DNA from: Lichenostomus cassidix
Lineage: Eukaryota; Chordata; Aves; Passeriformes; Meliphagidae
Assembly (NCBI GenBank): GCA_008360975.2
Contig: CM039183.1
Coordinates: 12,427,762-12,491,761, forward strand
Direction: 5' to 3'
DNA length: 64,000 nucleotides
The notes under the pieces are model-generated. The model was not told the origin of the DNA and ran no database searches. It saw only the letters and a program-made list of their open reading frames with translations. The position numbers and the translations under genes are program-made. This document shows, one piece after another, positions 37,875-51,102 of this stretch (position 1 is the first letter of the stretch; each line of letters begins with the position of its first letter).

Positions 37875-40800
37875 ACGTGTGTCCAGATAGCTGAACTGCA
37901 CGAAGATTGATGACAGGTCTAAATATAATATGTTAATAACTGCATCATCACCATTGCATACAAAGCATGTATGTAATATACATATGTAATTACATTAGTT
38001 GATTATAGAAGCAATACCTTTGATACTCAAGCGCTGTGTGCTTGATGGAGAAACATGATTTCAATTGCCAGCCTGATGCATTAATGTCAGGTAGGTTTTA
38101 TTTGGCAAGTTCTACCCAGGCAACTTATCCTTAATAAATAGCTGTGCATGAGAATAAGGTTTCTTGTTCTCAGCAAGGTGAACCCAAGGAACTATTTGTT
38201 ACTCTCCAATGGAATTTCAGAATGAATTAGATAACATAATACTGGATTACTCTAAAAACCCTTTTATGCATGCTCAGGGTAATGAACACCTTTATAGAAC
38301 AGGATAGCACAGCTTGGGTGTGATGTAGTTAAATTAGGGGGTGGCATTGCTGTAGCCCAGTGTAGCCAGGTCATACATGGTGGCTCTTCAGCTGATTGAC
38401 AGAATTGCTCACATTTCTTTACCTGTTGAGTCTGCATTGTTATTGAAAGCAGCATTAAGTACTAATAACTTTTAAATCCTGCAAGGCCTTACACTGAGCC
38501 CTCATTTTCTTTCATTGTTTAGGAAGGGGTTACTTAGTCTGATCCTTATTTTTTAAACTACTGGTAAGAAAACAAACGTGTCCTCAGAACCTGGAGTTTA
38601 GTATTAGGAGTTTAATGTGCATTGATAGCAATATATCTGTGTCTCATTTAGTGTGCTGCCATCGAAATACAACATTAACAGCTTCTTTTTATTAAGATAT
38701 CCCCTTGATAATACAGTGCAAGATTACAAGTTATTTGTGACAAATCCTTTGCCAGGAATTGTATATATAGCTATGCCTAAAGTAATTAATGTAAACTAGA
38801 TTTTAAGGGAAAACATTTGTGTGTCAACATTTCATTTCGTTTCTTTGCCTTACTGGGAACAGTGAAAACCATTCTGTTTCTGAAACAAGATACATATGGT
38901 GCATAGCTCACCATTTTGGGGAATGCTGAGCAATCCATAAACGTGGCTACACATACTGTAATTGCTTCCAAGAGAAGAATGACTATGGCATGGAGCTGAA
39001 TTAAGTAATGGCTCAATTAAGCTATTTCTCTTTATTTTTTCCCCTGCTGTTTACTATATTTAAGGAGCATACTTTTAAAGTGCTTATTTTTCCTAATTTA
39101 AACTTGCAATAGTCATATATCTCTAAAACTAAGGCCCAAATATGCCTTTCCTAAAATAGAACTGATACTTCAGAAAAACAAAACAACACATTTCAAGGTG
39201 ATTAAGGCTCCCTGGTAATTTTTGCCTTGATCATGTCTTTTATTGACTGTAAACATTATTACTCCTGAACACAGTCATTGCACCAGAATGCTTTACTGAG
39301 ATTATTGTATTACCCAATTCCTAGACAGATTCATGCTTAGGCCTAGCTTATACATGGGGTAAGGAGTTTCTTGTATTTCAGGTACATTTCTATTATACCC
39401 ATATAATCTAATACAAAATAATGGGTATAATGCCAAAAACAATGATAAAAGAGTAGAAACAATATAAAAAATATAAATCTCACCTGTTTATTTTTCCTGT
39501 AAAATATAAACTCTACTGTGAGAATTATGGAATGTCATGATCCAAAACCCATGGAGAGCAGGAGAGACTAATTGGGTCAAGGAGAATTTGAATTAGATAG
39601 AAGTAATTCCAGATCCTATACTTACAGGATCCTAAACGTGGATACATTAGTGTAGGAGCATACAATGCTTTGGATGTTGCTGAAAACAGCAAGCTAAATC
39701 TCCATTTACTACATTTGCTTTCAGAAGCTCAAAATATGTTTTTTGGTCGAGGAATGTAAAAACCCACAAAAGCAGAGACCTCTGCAGCTGTGTGCACAGG
39801 CTCTGTGGGTTATGGCTGTGTTGTGCTGGTCATGGACAGGTGTTGGCTTTGCCAGAAGCTGAAGATAAAACTCTTGAGTTTCTCTATTAAAATGCAATCA
39901 GAGATGAGTCATCAACCTTGCTTTTCTTGTTAGGAGCTATTTACGATGTGCTTGGTACAGCTGCTCTGTCTACTGTTGATGCCAAGCATAGTGCCAGAGC
40001 TGCCAGTTCTTTTGGGTCAGAAAAGGACAAATTAAGGACCAGAACAACTGGTTTTGTAAAGCGGAAAATTGGACTTGCAAAACACCGTTCATGGATCTGG
40101 TTTCAGCAGGGAAAGATATTTGGTAGAAAGGTCTGTGTGAGGATCTGACTGTGCTTTCCATGAGTGTGGGAATGGGCGTGTGGCTTCCCACATTCCTCCA
40201 AGTGAGGTGATATCCACACCCTGCCCATAGCCTGCTGCAACAGACTGACCACCAACTCCATCTTCTTTCTGGCCACGACCACATAAGGGGGCTTTGGGTA
40301 AACCCTCAGTGTATGAACTTGTGGGCTTCCAGAAGCTTCTTTCATGAGAATTGTTTTCTTGGAAGCAATTGCCTGTCCTCAACAAACTGGGAGGAAACTC
40401 TGAAATGTGTTATGAGAAACCTCTTATATCTGTTACACTCAGATGTGTGGCTTCAATGGTGAATATCTTATTTAGCTGACCAAGAATTTCCATTAAAGTA
40501 ATAAAGATAGGAACAGCTTTTTAATAAATATTTGCAAGTTTTTTCAGTTCCATGGGAATTCTATTGCCAGCCATTCCTTAAAAGTCCTGTAAAACGGGTA
40601 AGCCTCTGCCGACATCTCCTGTGGTCAAAACTGTCTCAGTCTGGTTGTGTATTGCATCTGTGCTTGACTATCCCTGTGGCTTTTAATTTCACTTCCTTTA
40701 GGAGACATTTTTCTCTTGGCAATGCGTAATTGAGACCTCTCAACTCTGCAAGACAAAATGGAAAGTTTATCAGAATTCTCCAAGCGTCGATGTTGATGTT

Positions 40801-42425
40801 ATTTAGGACTCTTTTGTTTATAATGACCAAATAGTTTTGTGCTCTTCATCAATTGCTTTGCTTTACCTGCACAGTTCTGTGTAGCCCAAAGCAGCTGAGA
40901 GGTAGTGGAATATAAGCAGGCCTAACTGCTCCATTTAACTTAATATGCCCTGCCACTAAGCTCTTTATCCCTGCTCTGACCTGTCTATTTACAGAAAAAG
41001 TCGTGTTGTTTTTGAAAACCCTTCTTGCATTTTAAAACATAGCTTTTGGGTTCCTACCTGGTTTAACTTAGGGGGGGGAAAAAAAGACTTGCAAAATAAA
41101 TTAGGGGCAATTATGTCCCTGTGCTGGCCTAGGGCAGCCATGGAAAGCCAAGAAGCTCTCAGCTGGGATGCAGGATTGTGTTATTGCTGATTGTGGGGCT
41201 AATGCAGATTTGTATCTGAGGATGTGAGTCTCCTCAAGAAGCAGAGTGGCCTGTGGCATGAGTTTGTATCCTCATAAACCCTTCCTGTCTTTGGCACTGA
41301 ATTCAAAGGCAGCATTTCCACAGTGGGTGAGTGCTACCGAATCTATTTTCAGCTGTGCAGATATTTCTGCCACTTTTCCGTGGGTGCTGACATCTGTGCT
41401 GCTCTAATGGGTGTGCAGAGCACTGTCTGTGTCCAACAGCATCTCTGCATGTATGGGGAACGGAAGTTTTGCCCTCACCAAAATGGTGGGAGTAGGAGTA
41501 TTGATGTATGTTGGCTTGAACTTGGCTCTTGGACAGTGGATGCTCTTTAGAAACGTTGCCAGGAAGTTTGCATGTTGAAAACAACAGCTGAGGGGGGGCC
41601 GTGGGCACAATTCTGTGCCACCAGAAGCTGGGTCTGCTAAAAAATTTACAAGAGGCAAGTGTATATCTGTTAGTCAGCACTTCTGTCCTTGGTGCACCAC
41701 TCTGGAGAGGCTGTGAGACCACATCAGCCATGCCGGAATTAAACTTTGGTGCAGATCTATTTCCTGTAGTGTCTATCTCAGAAACAAGGTCAGCTTGATC
41801 TAGAGAACTGTTGCTACTCTCTTATAAAAGAAGACTTTGGGGTTAGTTTTGCATACTTGCCATCATCTGAGTGCCCAGCTGAGTGCATGCCAGGTGAAGA
41901 GACCTCTTGGCTGTCTGGAGCAGCAGCCAGGTGGTGGCAGAGGTGCCAGTGCAGCCCTCTGCCCTCTCCTGACCTGGCTGTAATCTCCAGTCGCTGAGCT
42001 GGCTGATAAAATGCATGCTGAGAGTCCTTGTGATATCACTGATTCCCTCGAGCTCTGCTAAGCAAGCTGTGCAGGCCAAATTATCAGCTCATAAAAATCC
42101 TAAGGAAGTGGCTCTTCCTAGGTTTTTGAGGGAGGGGATGCTCCTGATACAGCCCAGCTCTGTATATACTACACCAGTCAAGAGGATTTTCTTGCTCTGA
42201 CTAATAAGGAGCTCTGAAAATTATATCTGTCATGCAAACAGCAAACTGGAGTACTTTTATGTAAGAGAAATGATTATAGTAATTTGTGCTTATAGATTTT
42301 TTAAAGCAAAGCATCCTCGTCACATTTTTCCCAACTTACAGGTGAAGTTAAGGCAGTGAAAGGCAAAAAGACTCAGGGCCAGAGTCAATCTGTTTCTCTC
42401 AAGGTTCAGTACTGCTCCAAAGGGG

Positions 42426-42440
42426 AAAAAAAAAAAAAAA
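42426..42440. repeat. Poly-A tract (15 A)
   Basis: A run of 15 A with no recognisable retroposed sequence upstream. Confidence 0.9.
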
Positions 42441-44883
42441 GAGTTTCAGAGCCTCCATTTTATATCTTTCTCTGTGTTCCTAATTTCTGTAGGATTCACC
42501 TCTTAGTCTTGGGGAGGTTTACTTTTTCTTGAGATGCTAAATGCATGTTTTTCTGATAAAGGTGGTAATGTGGTATGTTAAAGCAACATTCCCATGGTTT
42601 GCCTGCGGCTTTAATTAAATTTTTTGAAACAAGTGCTCAACCAAATGGTCACTTGTAATGATGTTACATCATCACTGCTGAACTACCCTCTCAGCCCAAG
42701 CAACAAAAGCCCTATCCTTTTCTTTTGTTTCTTTCTGGAAATACACAAAGACAAAATCCTGAGCATGGTGCTAGTGGCACATGGGTGTACGGTGCAAAGT
42801 CTTGTGGGTTGTTTTTTTCCTTTTTTGTCCCTTTATGTAATGAATTTCAAGTGACTTCCCCAGAGGGCAGCTGGTTTCCTCTCAGGGAAGAAGAGGTTGG
42901 GATGGAAGGAGGTGCAGACCAGAACACTACTCTTGTCCCAGCTCTTTCTGTATCACTGAGAGAGTGAGATAAAATGACAAAAAGTATCTCTGGTGTACTT
43001 AAATTGATCTGAATGAAGGGTAAATGTGGCTCAGTGTTAGATTTGTTGCTCATGGACTTGGCTTTGATTATAAAGAACAGCATGGTAGGAACAAAGGATT
43101 GCATCCTGATAAATACAAGGGATGGGCTTTCCAGATACTGAAAATTCAAGTGCTTATATAGAGTCAGATAGGTAATGTCAAATATCTCTGCAGTGAAGCT
43201 TTTCTGATTAATAATGGAGTAACACTAATTTACACCAGCTGCAGACTTCTACTCAAAAATTAACCAAAGTGCTTGTTCATTGCTGTTGGCTACATATCAA
43301 AAATGATGTTGAAAAGGAAACAGATCAGTTGCAGAAAACATGGATAACAATAATACTCTGCAACAGGGAAAAATACAAAAGTAGGGAAAATGATAAAAAG
43401 TGCAGTTCACAGCTCAGAAAATAGCACTGAGGAACTACTGTGTAATTAATAAAATTCACAAAGTGTCAATCAAGTAAACAATCTGGTTTGGGGCAGATTG
43501 AAAATAAGGGGCCAAATTCTGTCTTTAGCTGCTCATATGTGTTTTTTTCTCCAAGGCAGAATTTACTTTACAATCAATGCGTGAATAACAACACAAAACA
43601 AGAGAAAGGATATTTTAATGGTAGCCACAAATGGCAGACATGAGGCAAATCTGCTAGATTTAGCTCTAGCTTTAATTGAGAAGGTTGGTCTTGCATAACA
43701 GCAGCAGAGTGAGCTGCCAATCCTTGGACCTCTCCTCTAATAAAATACCATTGTTAACTGGTAGTCCTGATGAAAACAGCATTGGTTTCTGGCCAGAGAA
43801 TCATAAGCAGTTGATTGCCCAGACATAATGGTAACAATTACCACTAATGTCGTGTTGCAGCAGTTTTAGAGGACACAGCAGCATGAGAAAGATGTTCAGA
43901 TGGCTGTGAAGAAAATATGACATTGGTCTTGCCTATAAGGAACTTGATTCGCAAAGAAATTGTTGAAAAAATGATTGGATTTTTGGAGTAGGCAAAAAAA
44001 GTGAATGAAGAAATGTTTGTCTAAGTTCATCTTACCCTATGAAGGGCAAGAACATACCCATGTCTTCCAAACAGAGTTAATTACAGTGGATAAAGAGCAT
44101 GAGACCGCTTTTCTAAAATCTTTGGTAAGATTAAAATTGCATATCTAAGATGATAATTTCAGTGGTGGAAGTTGTTTTAATGACAAGGACATTACTAAAA
44201 TATAGGGCTGCAGGGCCAGATTCTACCCCTGAGGCACGGCAGTGCAGTTAATGTGTCGCATAGTTTTCACTGGGCATCCTTTAGACATCAGAAACGGTGG
44301 AGCCACAGTAATTTAGCATGTCTTAACAATTCAGGTTTGATACTGGCAGTGAAATTGTCAAAGGACATGAATAAGGCATAATTTGTAGGAAGAAGAACCT
44401 TACCATTTATTGGATCATTTAGATAAATGGAAAATGAAAGCAAGCTTTTGGCCTGCAAGCATTCCTTTGGCAAGGACTCCACGTTTGACAGTCTCAGGGT
44501 ACCCTTTTGTCTCCAAAACCCAGACATCTTGTTTTCTGGGAGATCACTACCAAAGTCTGTAAAGGATAGGAACTGTTCTTTTGGAGCAAAAGTCCTATTC
44601 TCATTTTGAGTGATGCAAAAATAACATTCAGTTGTTTTCTTTCAAAATTGTATAAGTTTTGGTTGCTTTCTCAAGAACTGAAGGTGATTTAGACACAAGA
44701 TGATGAACATGCAGCTTGGAAAGGGGACTGAATTTTGTGTTGCACTGAATTACACAGGTAAAACATGGAAAAATGAATGGGCACAAGGTTAAGAACAGAA
44801 ATAGGATTTTTGTTCCAGCAGATCTGTTACTCTCCTTTCTGCCACTGGCTTTGATGGGGTTGCCCTGGGCTCCTAGTCCCAGG

Positions 44884-44897
44884 AAAAAAAAAAAAAA
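44884..44897. repeat. Poly-A tract (14 A)
   Basis: A run of 14 A followed by CCCAAAAACC. No retrogene is recognisable upstream. Confidence 0.9.
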
Positions 44898-45440
44898 CCC
44901 AAAAACCTGTATTTTGGAGAAGAGAGGGACCTGAATGCCAGGTGATGTGGAGCCTGTGCAAGGACAAGCTTCATGGGGATTTGTGGTTCAACCACACAGA
45001 AATGTAGGGACTCAGTGGCACATCTGTCCTTTGCCTAAAATCCTCACTGGCTGGTACTTCTTTAATGCACATTTAAAACTTCTCTGCGGCAGATATTTCA
45101 CAACCTCCCTACTTGCAACTTGCTCTGATGACTTTTTATGCCAAAGGAAATCAATGTTCTTCTTTAGTCTTCTCTATCAGTACATTTACATTGATAAGTC
45201 ATGTATTTAAACCTCATAGTGTTTTTTTCCCCCTCTGTGGCATCTTTACAGGTTTTTTGATGTCTTTTTCTAACATGTGATGGAAAAGAGGACAAAGTGC
45301 TTCAGTAAAGGCTGTGTCTCTACTGAGACAAGGGGAATAACAATGAGCACCTTCTTATCCTCACCATACTCCAGCTAGCACCTATCAGAAAGACACTTGC
45401 TCTTTATGGACTAAACTAATAATGCTGTTTTCCTCCTCCA

Positions 45441-46230
45441 CAGGAGAGGAGAATGCCATGCCACACAGTCTCAAAAGCCTCACAAAAGTCAAAATCCATC
45501 ATATATATAGCTTTTCCATGCTCTGCAAAACCAGTTATCCCATAAGAGATGTTAATGAGGTTGGTCTGATATGATCTGCTCTTGACAAATCTAAGTTGTC
45601 TGTTTCTTTTAGGCTTTTTATGCTTGAGAGGATTAAAAACTGATTATTAATCATTTATTCCAGTATCTTTCCAGGTGTCAGTGTAATGCTGCCTTGTCTA
45701 CAAACCCCCAGATTCCTGTTTTCCACTTTTTAACGCTGTTCACTTTTATTTGTCTTTCCTCAGGCCTCTGGGACCTCACTATTCTCAGTGAGCTCTTGAC
45801 GACAATCGCTAATGGTCTGGAGGTTGTTCTGGCAAGTTCCTTGAGCACTCCGGGGTGAGTTTCATCAGGCCCTACTGATTTGAATTCATCTGCCTTATTT
45901 AAATACCCTGTTCTATCCCTGCTCTCACCTGTGTTTCTTTCCTCTTGCTCAAGCTAATTGTGCTAAGCATTTTTTTTCAAAGATAGAAGCATAGATGGTA
46001 TTAAACACTTCAGCCTTCTGTGTCTGTCCTCATCTGCCTCCAGTTCCTTCCAGTCTTTATTATTACCTTGATGTAGAGCTTTTTCCTAAGCTTGATCAAT
46101 CTGTGATTCATTTTGTGCTGTAGCTTCTCAAGGTTTATTCCAGGCCAACTCTTGGCTTGTTCCATATATCCACTGGTGTGTTTAGCCCATGTCCATTCAG
46201 AGTGCAAACTGGTTTAAATTGTGTCTCTGG
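45441..46230 (-). mobile_element. Ancient CR1/L3-group LINE, ORF2 reverse transcriptase remnant
   Basis: Read on the minus strand, this segment carries LINE ORF2 motifs in the correct order. AEVFNTIYASIFEKK (near 45990) lies in the linker before the reverse transcriptase. GPDETHPGVLKELA (near 45865) is the start of the RT domain. FVKSRSYQTNLI (near 45580) is the conserved GRSCLTNL-type motif. MDFDFCEAFETVWHGIL (near 45480) is the catalytic-region motif usually seen as LDFSKAFDTV; its first Asp is retained, while the Asp of AFDT is Glu. Frameshifts and a few stops break it, mainly between the second and third motifs. It differs from the young CR1 copies in the window and resembles older sauropsid CR1/L3-like elements. 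It is not an active gene. Confidence 0.85.
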
Positions 46231-49200
46231 TGCAAATGTGCTCACTGAGCAGACAGTCTAGACTTTCTCTCCTCTGCCAGTGTGCAATGTATAGAGTTTA
46301 ATACATTGGACTTTCTGTGCCTGTTTGAAAATTGTACCCAAAGGCCATTGGATTGTCTAATATGCAGCTGGTATTCCTGATTTGGCCAGCATATTTTCTT
46401 CTGTGCACAAAGGCAGCAAGATGGAATCATGGAATGGGAATTCACAGCTGAATATGATGTCTGTGGTTTTCAGAACTGTGTGTTCAGGCTGACATATAAT
46501 AGGGATGCTGGGGAATGGCATTATCTTCTCCATCAGCCTGAAATCCAGAAGAAGTGAATGCTTCCAGCAGCCACTGGGACCACTCCTTAGGACTCTCCAT
46601 AAAAGAAAGACGTTCATAAAGAAAAAAATTAGTGAATGTGAAATGCTACTGCTTATGAAATCTTAAATAGCAACGATCTACAAAGTTATCTCTTTGCAGC
46701 AAGATTTTCAGAGGTATTACTGGAATAGTAATTTTATTTGTCTTGGAAAGACTGGGAGATATCTTACAGGGTGGCTTACAAGATTCTTAAACCACTGTGG
46801 CTGTGCAGCAGAGCTTTGGGAAATTGAATAATAATAATAATAATGAGGGTTCTGTGAAAGGCGAGGCTTAGATTGTCATTATTCACGGGAAAGGCAAGAG
46901 GTGTTGGAAGGCTGTTAGCAACTTCTGAAAGAACATCGCGCAAGCTGCTGCATCAGGGTTTGTTCAGAGGACCATATTGGTCCCTGAGCTTCCTCTGGGC
47001 TTTTCCTGAGCCCTGAGGAAGGAGTTGCTGAGTGAAGAGGAGCTCACTTGCTCTGCTCAGCCTCCCTCTGCTCCGACCCTGTGGGAATGGCAGAGGGGCT
47101 GCTCCTCTGGCCTCCTCCTGGCACATCTGCCCTGTGGGATCAGGATTTCCTAGAATTCCTGCTTCTTTCCCCATGTGAACAACTGTTCACCTGATGGACG
47201 AAATGCTAGTCAAATGAATGCACATTAGGCATTCCCCCATTGCAGCAGGAGGTGTGCAGGAGTCTTTGACAACAGTAGCTTTGGGAGTTGATTTTTATTT
47301 TCTCCTGGCATGCTCTAAGCCACCACAGTTCTAGTGGGACCCACAAGGCTTTGGCACCCCTGGATATTTGGGCTTTTGCTGTGTAAAATATGTAAATATT
47401 AATTCAAGAGTTGATCCAAAAGATGCTCTCTCAGGAAGGAGACTTCATGGAGGTATTACTGCTTGGGTTTTTTCAGTCTGGTAGCACTGCCTGGAGGGCT
47501 GGATCAGTGCTCAGGAGTCTGCCTGCGTAGGTGATAGCAAGGGAGTTCACTGCAGCACAGGAGAGAGAATAAGGCCCATTAAATACAACATATTACTAAC
47601 AGCAGTGTTATTATGTACCTGAAGTGTTGACAGTAAAAGAGAATAGAATCCCCTTTTATTTTTAAACCTGTGACAGATTAGGAGACAAATCTATATGCAG
47701 CTGCATCAATTTGTTACTTCCATTTTGCTTTGTAAAGGCAATTTTGATTGCAGAGCTGTCCTGTGCCATGCTATAGACTCCACTGAGACTTCATGTTGCA
47801 CTGAATCAGCAGGCTGTCAAGCCTTGAGAATCATCCACTCAGACAAGGCTTTCACAAACAGCTAACTATTTCGTAGCCAAGAAAATCCTGTTCCTCAGGA
47901 ATCTGTAGCAGTCATGCATTGAAACTGAGAAAGGGAGTAGCATCAACATGTCTGTCTCACATCAGCAATGCTTGTGCTCTAGGAAAATAAAAATGATTGG
48001 TTTAGTCATTCAAAAATGTCTCTGTCTTGCAGCAAGTAGTTGGGGGTCACAAAAAGCTCAGGAATCAAGTGGAAGTTCTCCCAAACTGGAGTGCTGCAGA
48101 AAGGTCTGCTCAGGCTCCTTGGGTGTTTTGCAGGACACAGGTGTAGTTTTCAGGCATCTGGCAAGTAAAATTTCATTTCTGGCAAAGGGATGCAGTGGAA
48201 GTCTAAGCTCAGGGAATGACTCACAACACAAATTTAAATAAGGATGTCTAGAGCTGAAAAGCTGTGTCTGTAAAGGAAGGTGTGGAAGCTGTGTGAGACC
48301 AGAGACATGCATGTGGAATTTGGCTTCTGCAAGGTCAGAAGTTTCTTTGGTTATACTGAAAAATAGTGCAGGGACCTAAGTTTTAAGTCAGGATTGAGAA
48401 GAAATGAAAAAGTTGGTGCAGAATGCTACATCCACCATGTGCTCTTGTGGCTTTTGGTCTGAATTTGTACCAGACACAAACTCAGTTGGAACCCAAAAGT
48501 TATCAACAGACCCCTGTAAGATTCGCACTTGAAGCACTGTTTTCCATTGCCTTATGTCTTCTGGCGCTTCAAAACAGGTTTTTTATGCATCTGTGGTGGC
48601 TGAATTCTTCAGAAGTCAGAAATCTCTCTATATGTCAACATATATGCCAGGCAGAAAACCGACTTTAAGTGGGGTGGAGGAGGCAGTTTTACTGAAATGG
48701 TCTGGGTATTTTTTGGTTCAAAAATGGTGATGGAGTCAATTGGAAGAACCACTATGCAGGGCAAGAACGCATGTTGAGCAAGAAAAACGCCTGATCTGCA
48801 GAGGGACCTGAGACAGCATCTTGCCCTCTCTGGAAGCCTCTCTGCTCTCACATGTGGTGGTGAGGACTCTCTGAACCAGTCTGCAGAGGTCCTGCTGCAA
48901 CTGCAGGTGGGTGAGATGCAGTTTCTTTAAGGAACTGAGGCATTTTAAAGTTCACTAAATATTTAAGCATCTTATCACAAAAGCATGAATTTCTACTCCA
49001 TAGTTGCACTCTTTGCATGGCATAGGCTGACCTGAGAAAGAGAAGCCTGGAGACCTGGTTCTGTCAAAATCTGTGTTTCTGAGTGAAATGAGCACAGAAC
49101 CATGGTGATGAGTAGCCCTGCATGGAATTTCAGCTTTTCCTCCTCCTAAATATGCTGTGGTCCTTGACATTTGGACAGTTGTGGTTTTGTTTCCTTTCGT

Positions 49201-51102
49201 GTCCTCAGCAGGAAAGGACAAGGACAGAACAAAATATGCAAGCACTCATATGATTAAACACTTGATTTAGTCTGTGTAAACCTTTTGTCTTAGTTAAATA
49301 TCCATTTGGAATCTTTGATAATTTACAACGTGAAAACATGGATTCAGAGCTCTGGATGAGGTTCTGAAAGTGTCTGGGGAGAGGCACAGGCTGAGAGGTG
49401 CATTTCAGACCTGTGAAATGCTTTCCAGTGCCACTCCCAAAGGGTGCCAGCTTAGCAGGCACTTGGAATTTGTGAGCATCACTAAGGTAGGCAACTGTTT
49501 CCCAGCAGTGCTGAAGCATGTCAAAGTATATGAACAAGATGGAGTCAGATAAATAATTTAAAGAACCCTGCTTTACAGCAGTGGTGAAACTTTTTTAAAC
49601 AAAAAGACATTTCCCCTCATATTTCTTAGCATTTTATTTATTGTTAAACACCCCCACCCCATATCTGTGAACAAATATATTAATAAATACAATAGCAATG
49701 AAACATTTACTTCTGTACAATTATGTCAGCTGTGCTGGATAATCAGTATGGCTACAAAGTCCCTACAGAAACTCTCTGCTACCAGTTAGCACTATTATCA
49801 CTTTGTCCCAAGTGTATAACAATTTCCAGCACTAGACTTACAGAATTCTCATTCCAAGCCAGAAGAAAGTAGTCAGACTAATGAGACAATGTGAAAATGG
49901 ATGTTGTTCCCCACTGAAGCAATACTGTGGAAACACATGCCTGCTGTACTGCTGGAAGGGAAAACCCCCTGCCACTTAAATGAACAAAGTATTGTTATTT
50001 TGGAACTCTCGGAGCCTTCTAGACCCTTTCTCATTATGGGCCTTCAGAAATAAAAGCAGGACTGAAACTGCAGTGATTAGTGAACACTGGATGATTTTAG
50101 AGATGATTGGTAATTGCTTGTATATGTGTGAAGATGTTTTACACATTTTGTACAAAATTTGATTATTTTAAACAAATTAGGAAGGTTGCCTGGCACTGGG
50201 AGCCAGGTGCACTGGCTTCATTGCTCTGCCTAAAGGAGTGGCTGTAAATCTTACATATCAATTTGTTCCTATAGCCTCAGGAGCTGTGCATCTATGTCTG
50301 TTTGCCCTTTTCCACCTGACAGAAATAAATCACTGAAGCAACAAGATTCCTTTGAGTGGCGTTGTTTTAGGATGTGTACCTAGAAATCTGACAGTTGATG
50401 GGTTAAATGTTTGGCCATTACTTGATGTATTAGTCCAATGTGAAGCTTCCTAAAGGTTTACATGTAATACTTAGTTGGGCTGGACAGTGTTTCAGTAGGT
50501 TGAGTAATGCAGTCAGGATGAATTGAAGTTATATCGTTCCTGATGAATTGCTGTTGTTCATTTGGCTGTCTCTCAGGGCACTATTGATCTTTACAAGGCT
50601 CAGAGGATGTATTCCCAGGTGCATTCCCAGCCTGCCATGCCCACATGGGTCACTGTGGCTCGGGGTAGAGCTGCTGCAGACATGGAACAAAGCTGCAAGC
50701 AATTTGGCAAGGCTGCCGCGGATGCTGTGGACTGTTTGTACTTCCAGTGGTTCAGCTTTAAAGAGAGCAATTCTCTTGTGCAGTCAAGGTTAAAATGAAG
50801 GCTATTAATTTCTGAAAAGATCATGAGAACTGGACGAGTGAAGAGAATTGTCCACTGAGGAGTCTATTTTTGTTTTAATAGTGCTCTTTTGGAACAATTT
50901 AAACTGAAATCTGAGCAGGCTTGAGGTCTCTGTTTTATAATGGTGAAGGGTAGTGCAGTGCCCTTGAGCTCTGCTCAGCTGCCACCCTTTGTTTTCAACA
51001 GTTCCTGCCTCTGGGAAAGTGATAACATGGCCATAAAAGAGTAAAACTGTCTCAATTCTGTGCATGCCTCAAGTAAATGAATGCAGTGGTCTGGTAGTGG
51101 GA
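46231..51102. other. Non-coding unique sequence, no gene recognised
   Basis: No gene is recognised. A GC-richer patch at about 46930-47170 has a 73-codon minus-strand frame with a true ATG and no recognisable domain. Frames at 49205-49537 and 50548-50824 are open on both strands without family similarity. An ATA microsatellite is at 46827-46844. I see no recognisable repeat family in the rest. Confidence 0.55.
46827..46844. repeat. ATA trinucleotide microsatellite
   Basis: A perfect short run of ATA units, likely polymorphic. Confidence 0.9.

Larger units (their letters stand above)
35581..45440. other. Non-coding unique sequence, no gene recognised
   Basis: No gene is recognised. The longest ATG-initiated frame of the window lies here on the minus strand (41303-41731, 142 codons, G at -3 and G at +4), but its protein matches no family and one such frame is expected by chance in a window this size. 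An exon-like plus-strand segment at 39934-40130 is discussed as a finding. The stretch also holds the hairpin at 35945, the 25-bp duplication at 37825, and A runs at 42426-42440 and 44884-44897. Confidence 0.5.

Noticed and set aside
44884..44897. Poly-A run as a possible retrogene tail
   Set aside because: No coding or UTR-like homology is recognisable upstream, and no target-site duplication was found by eye.
50548..50824. Frames open in several registers around 50.6 kb
   Set aside because: They conflict on both strands and match no family. A local reduction in stop codons is the simplest explanation.
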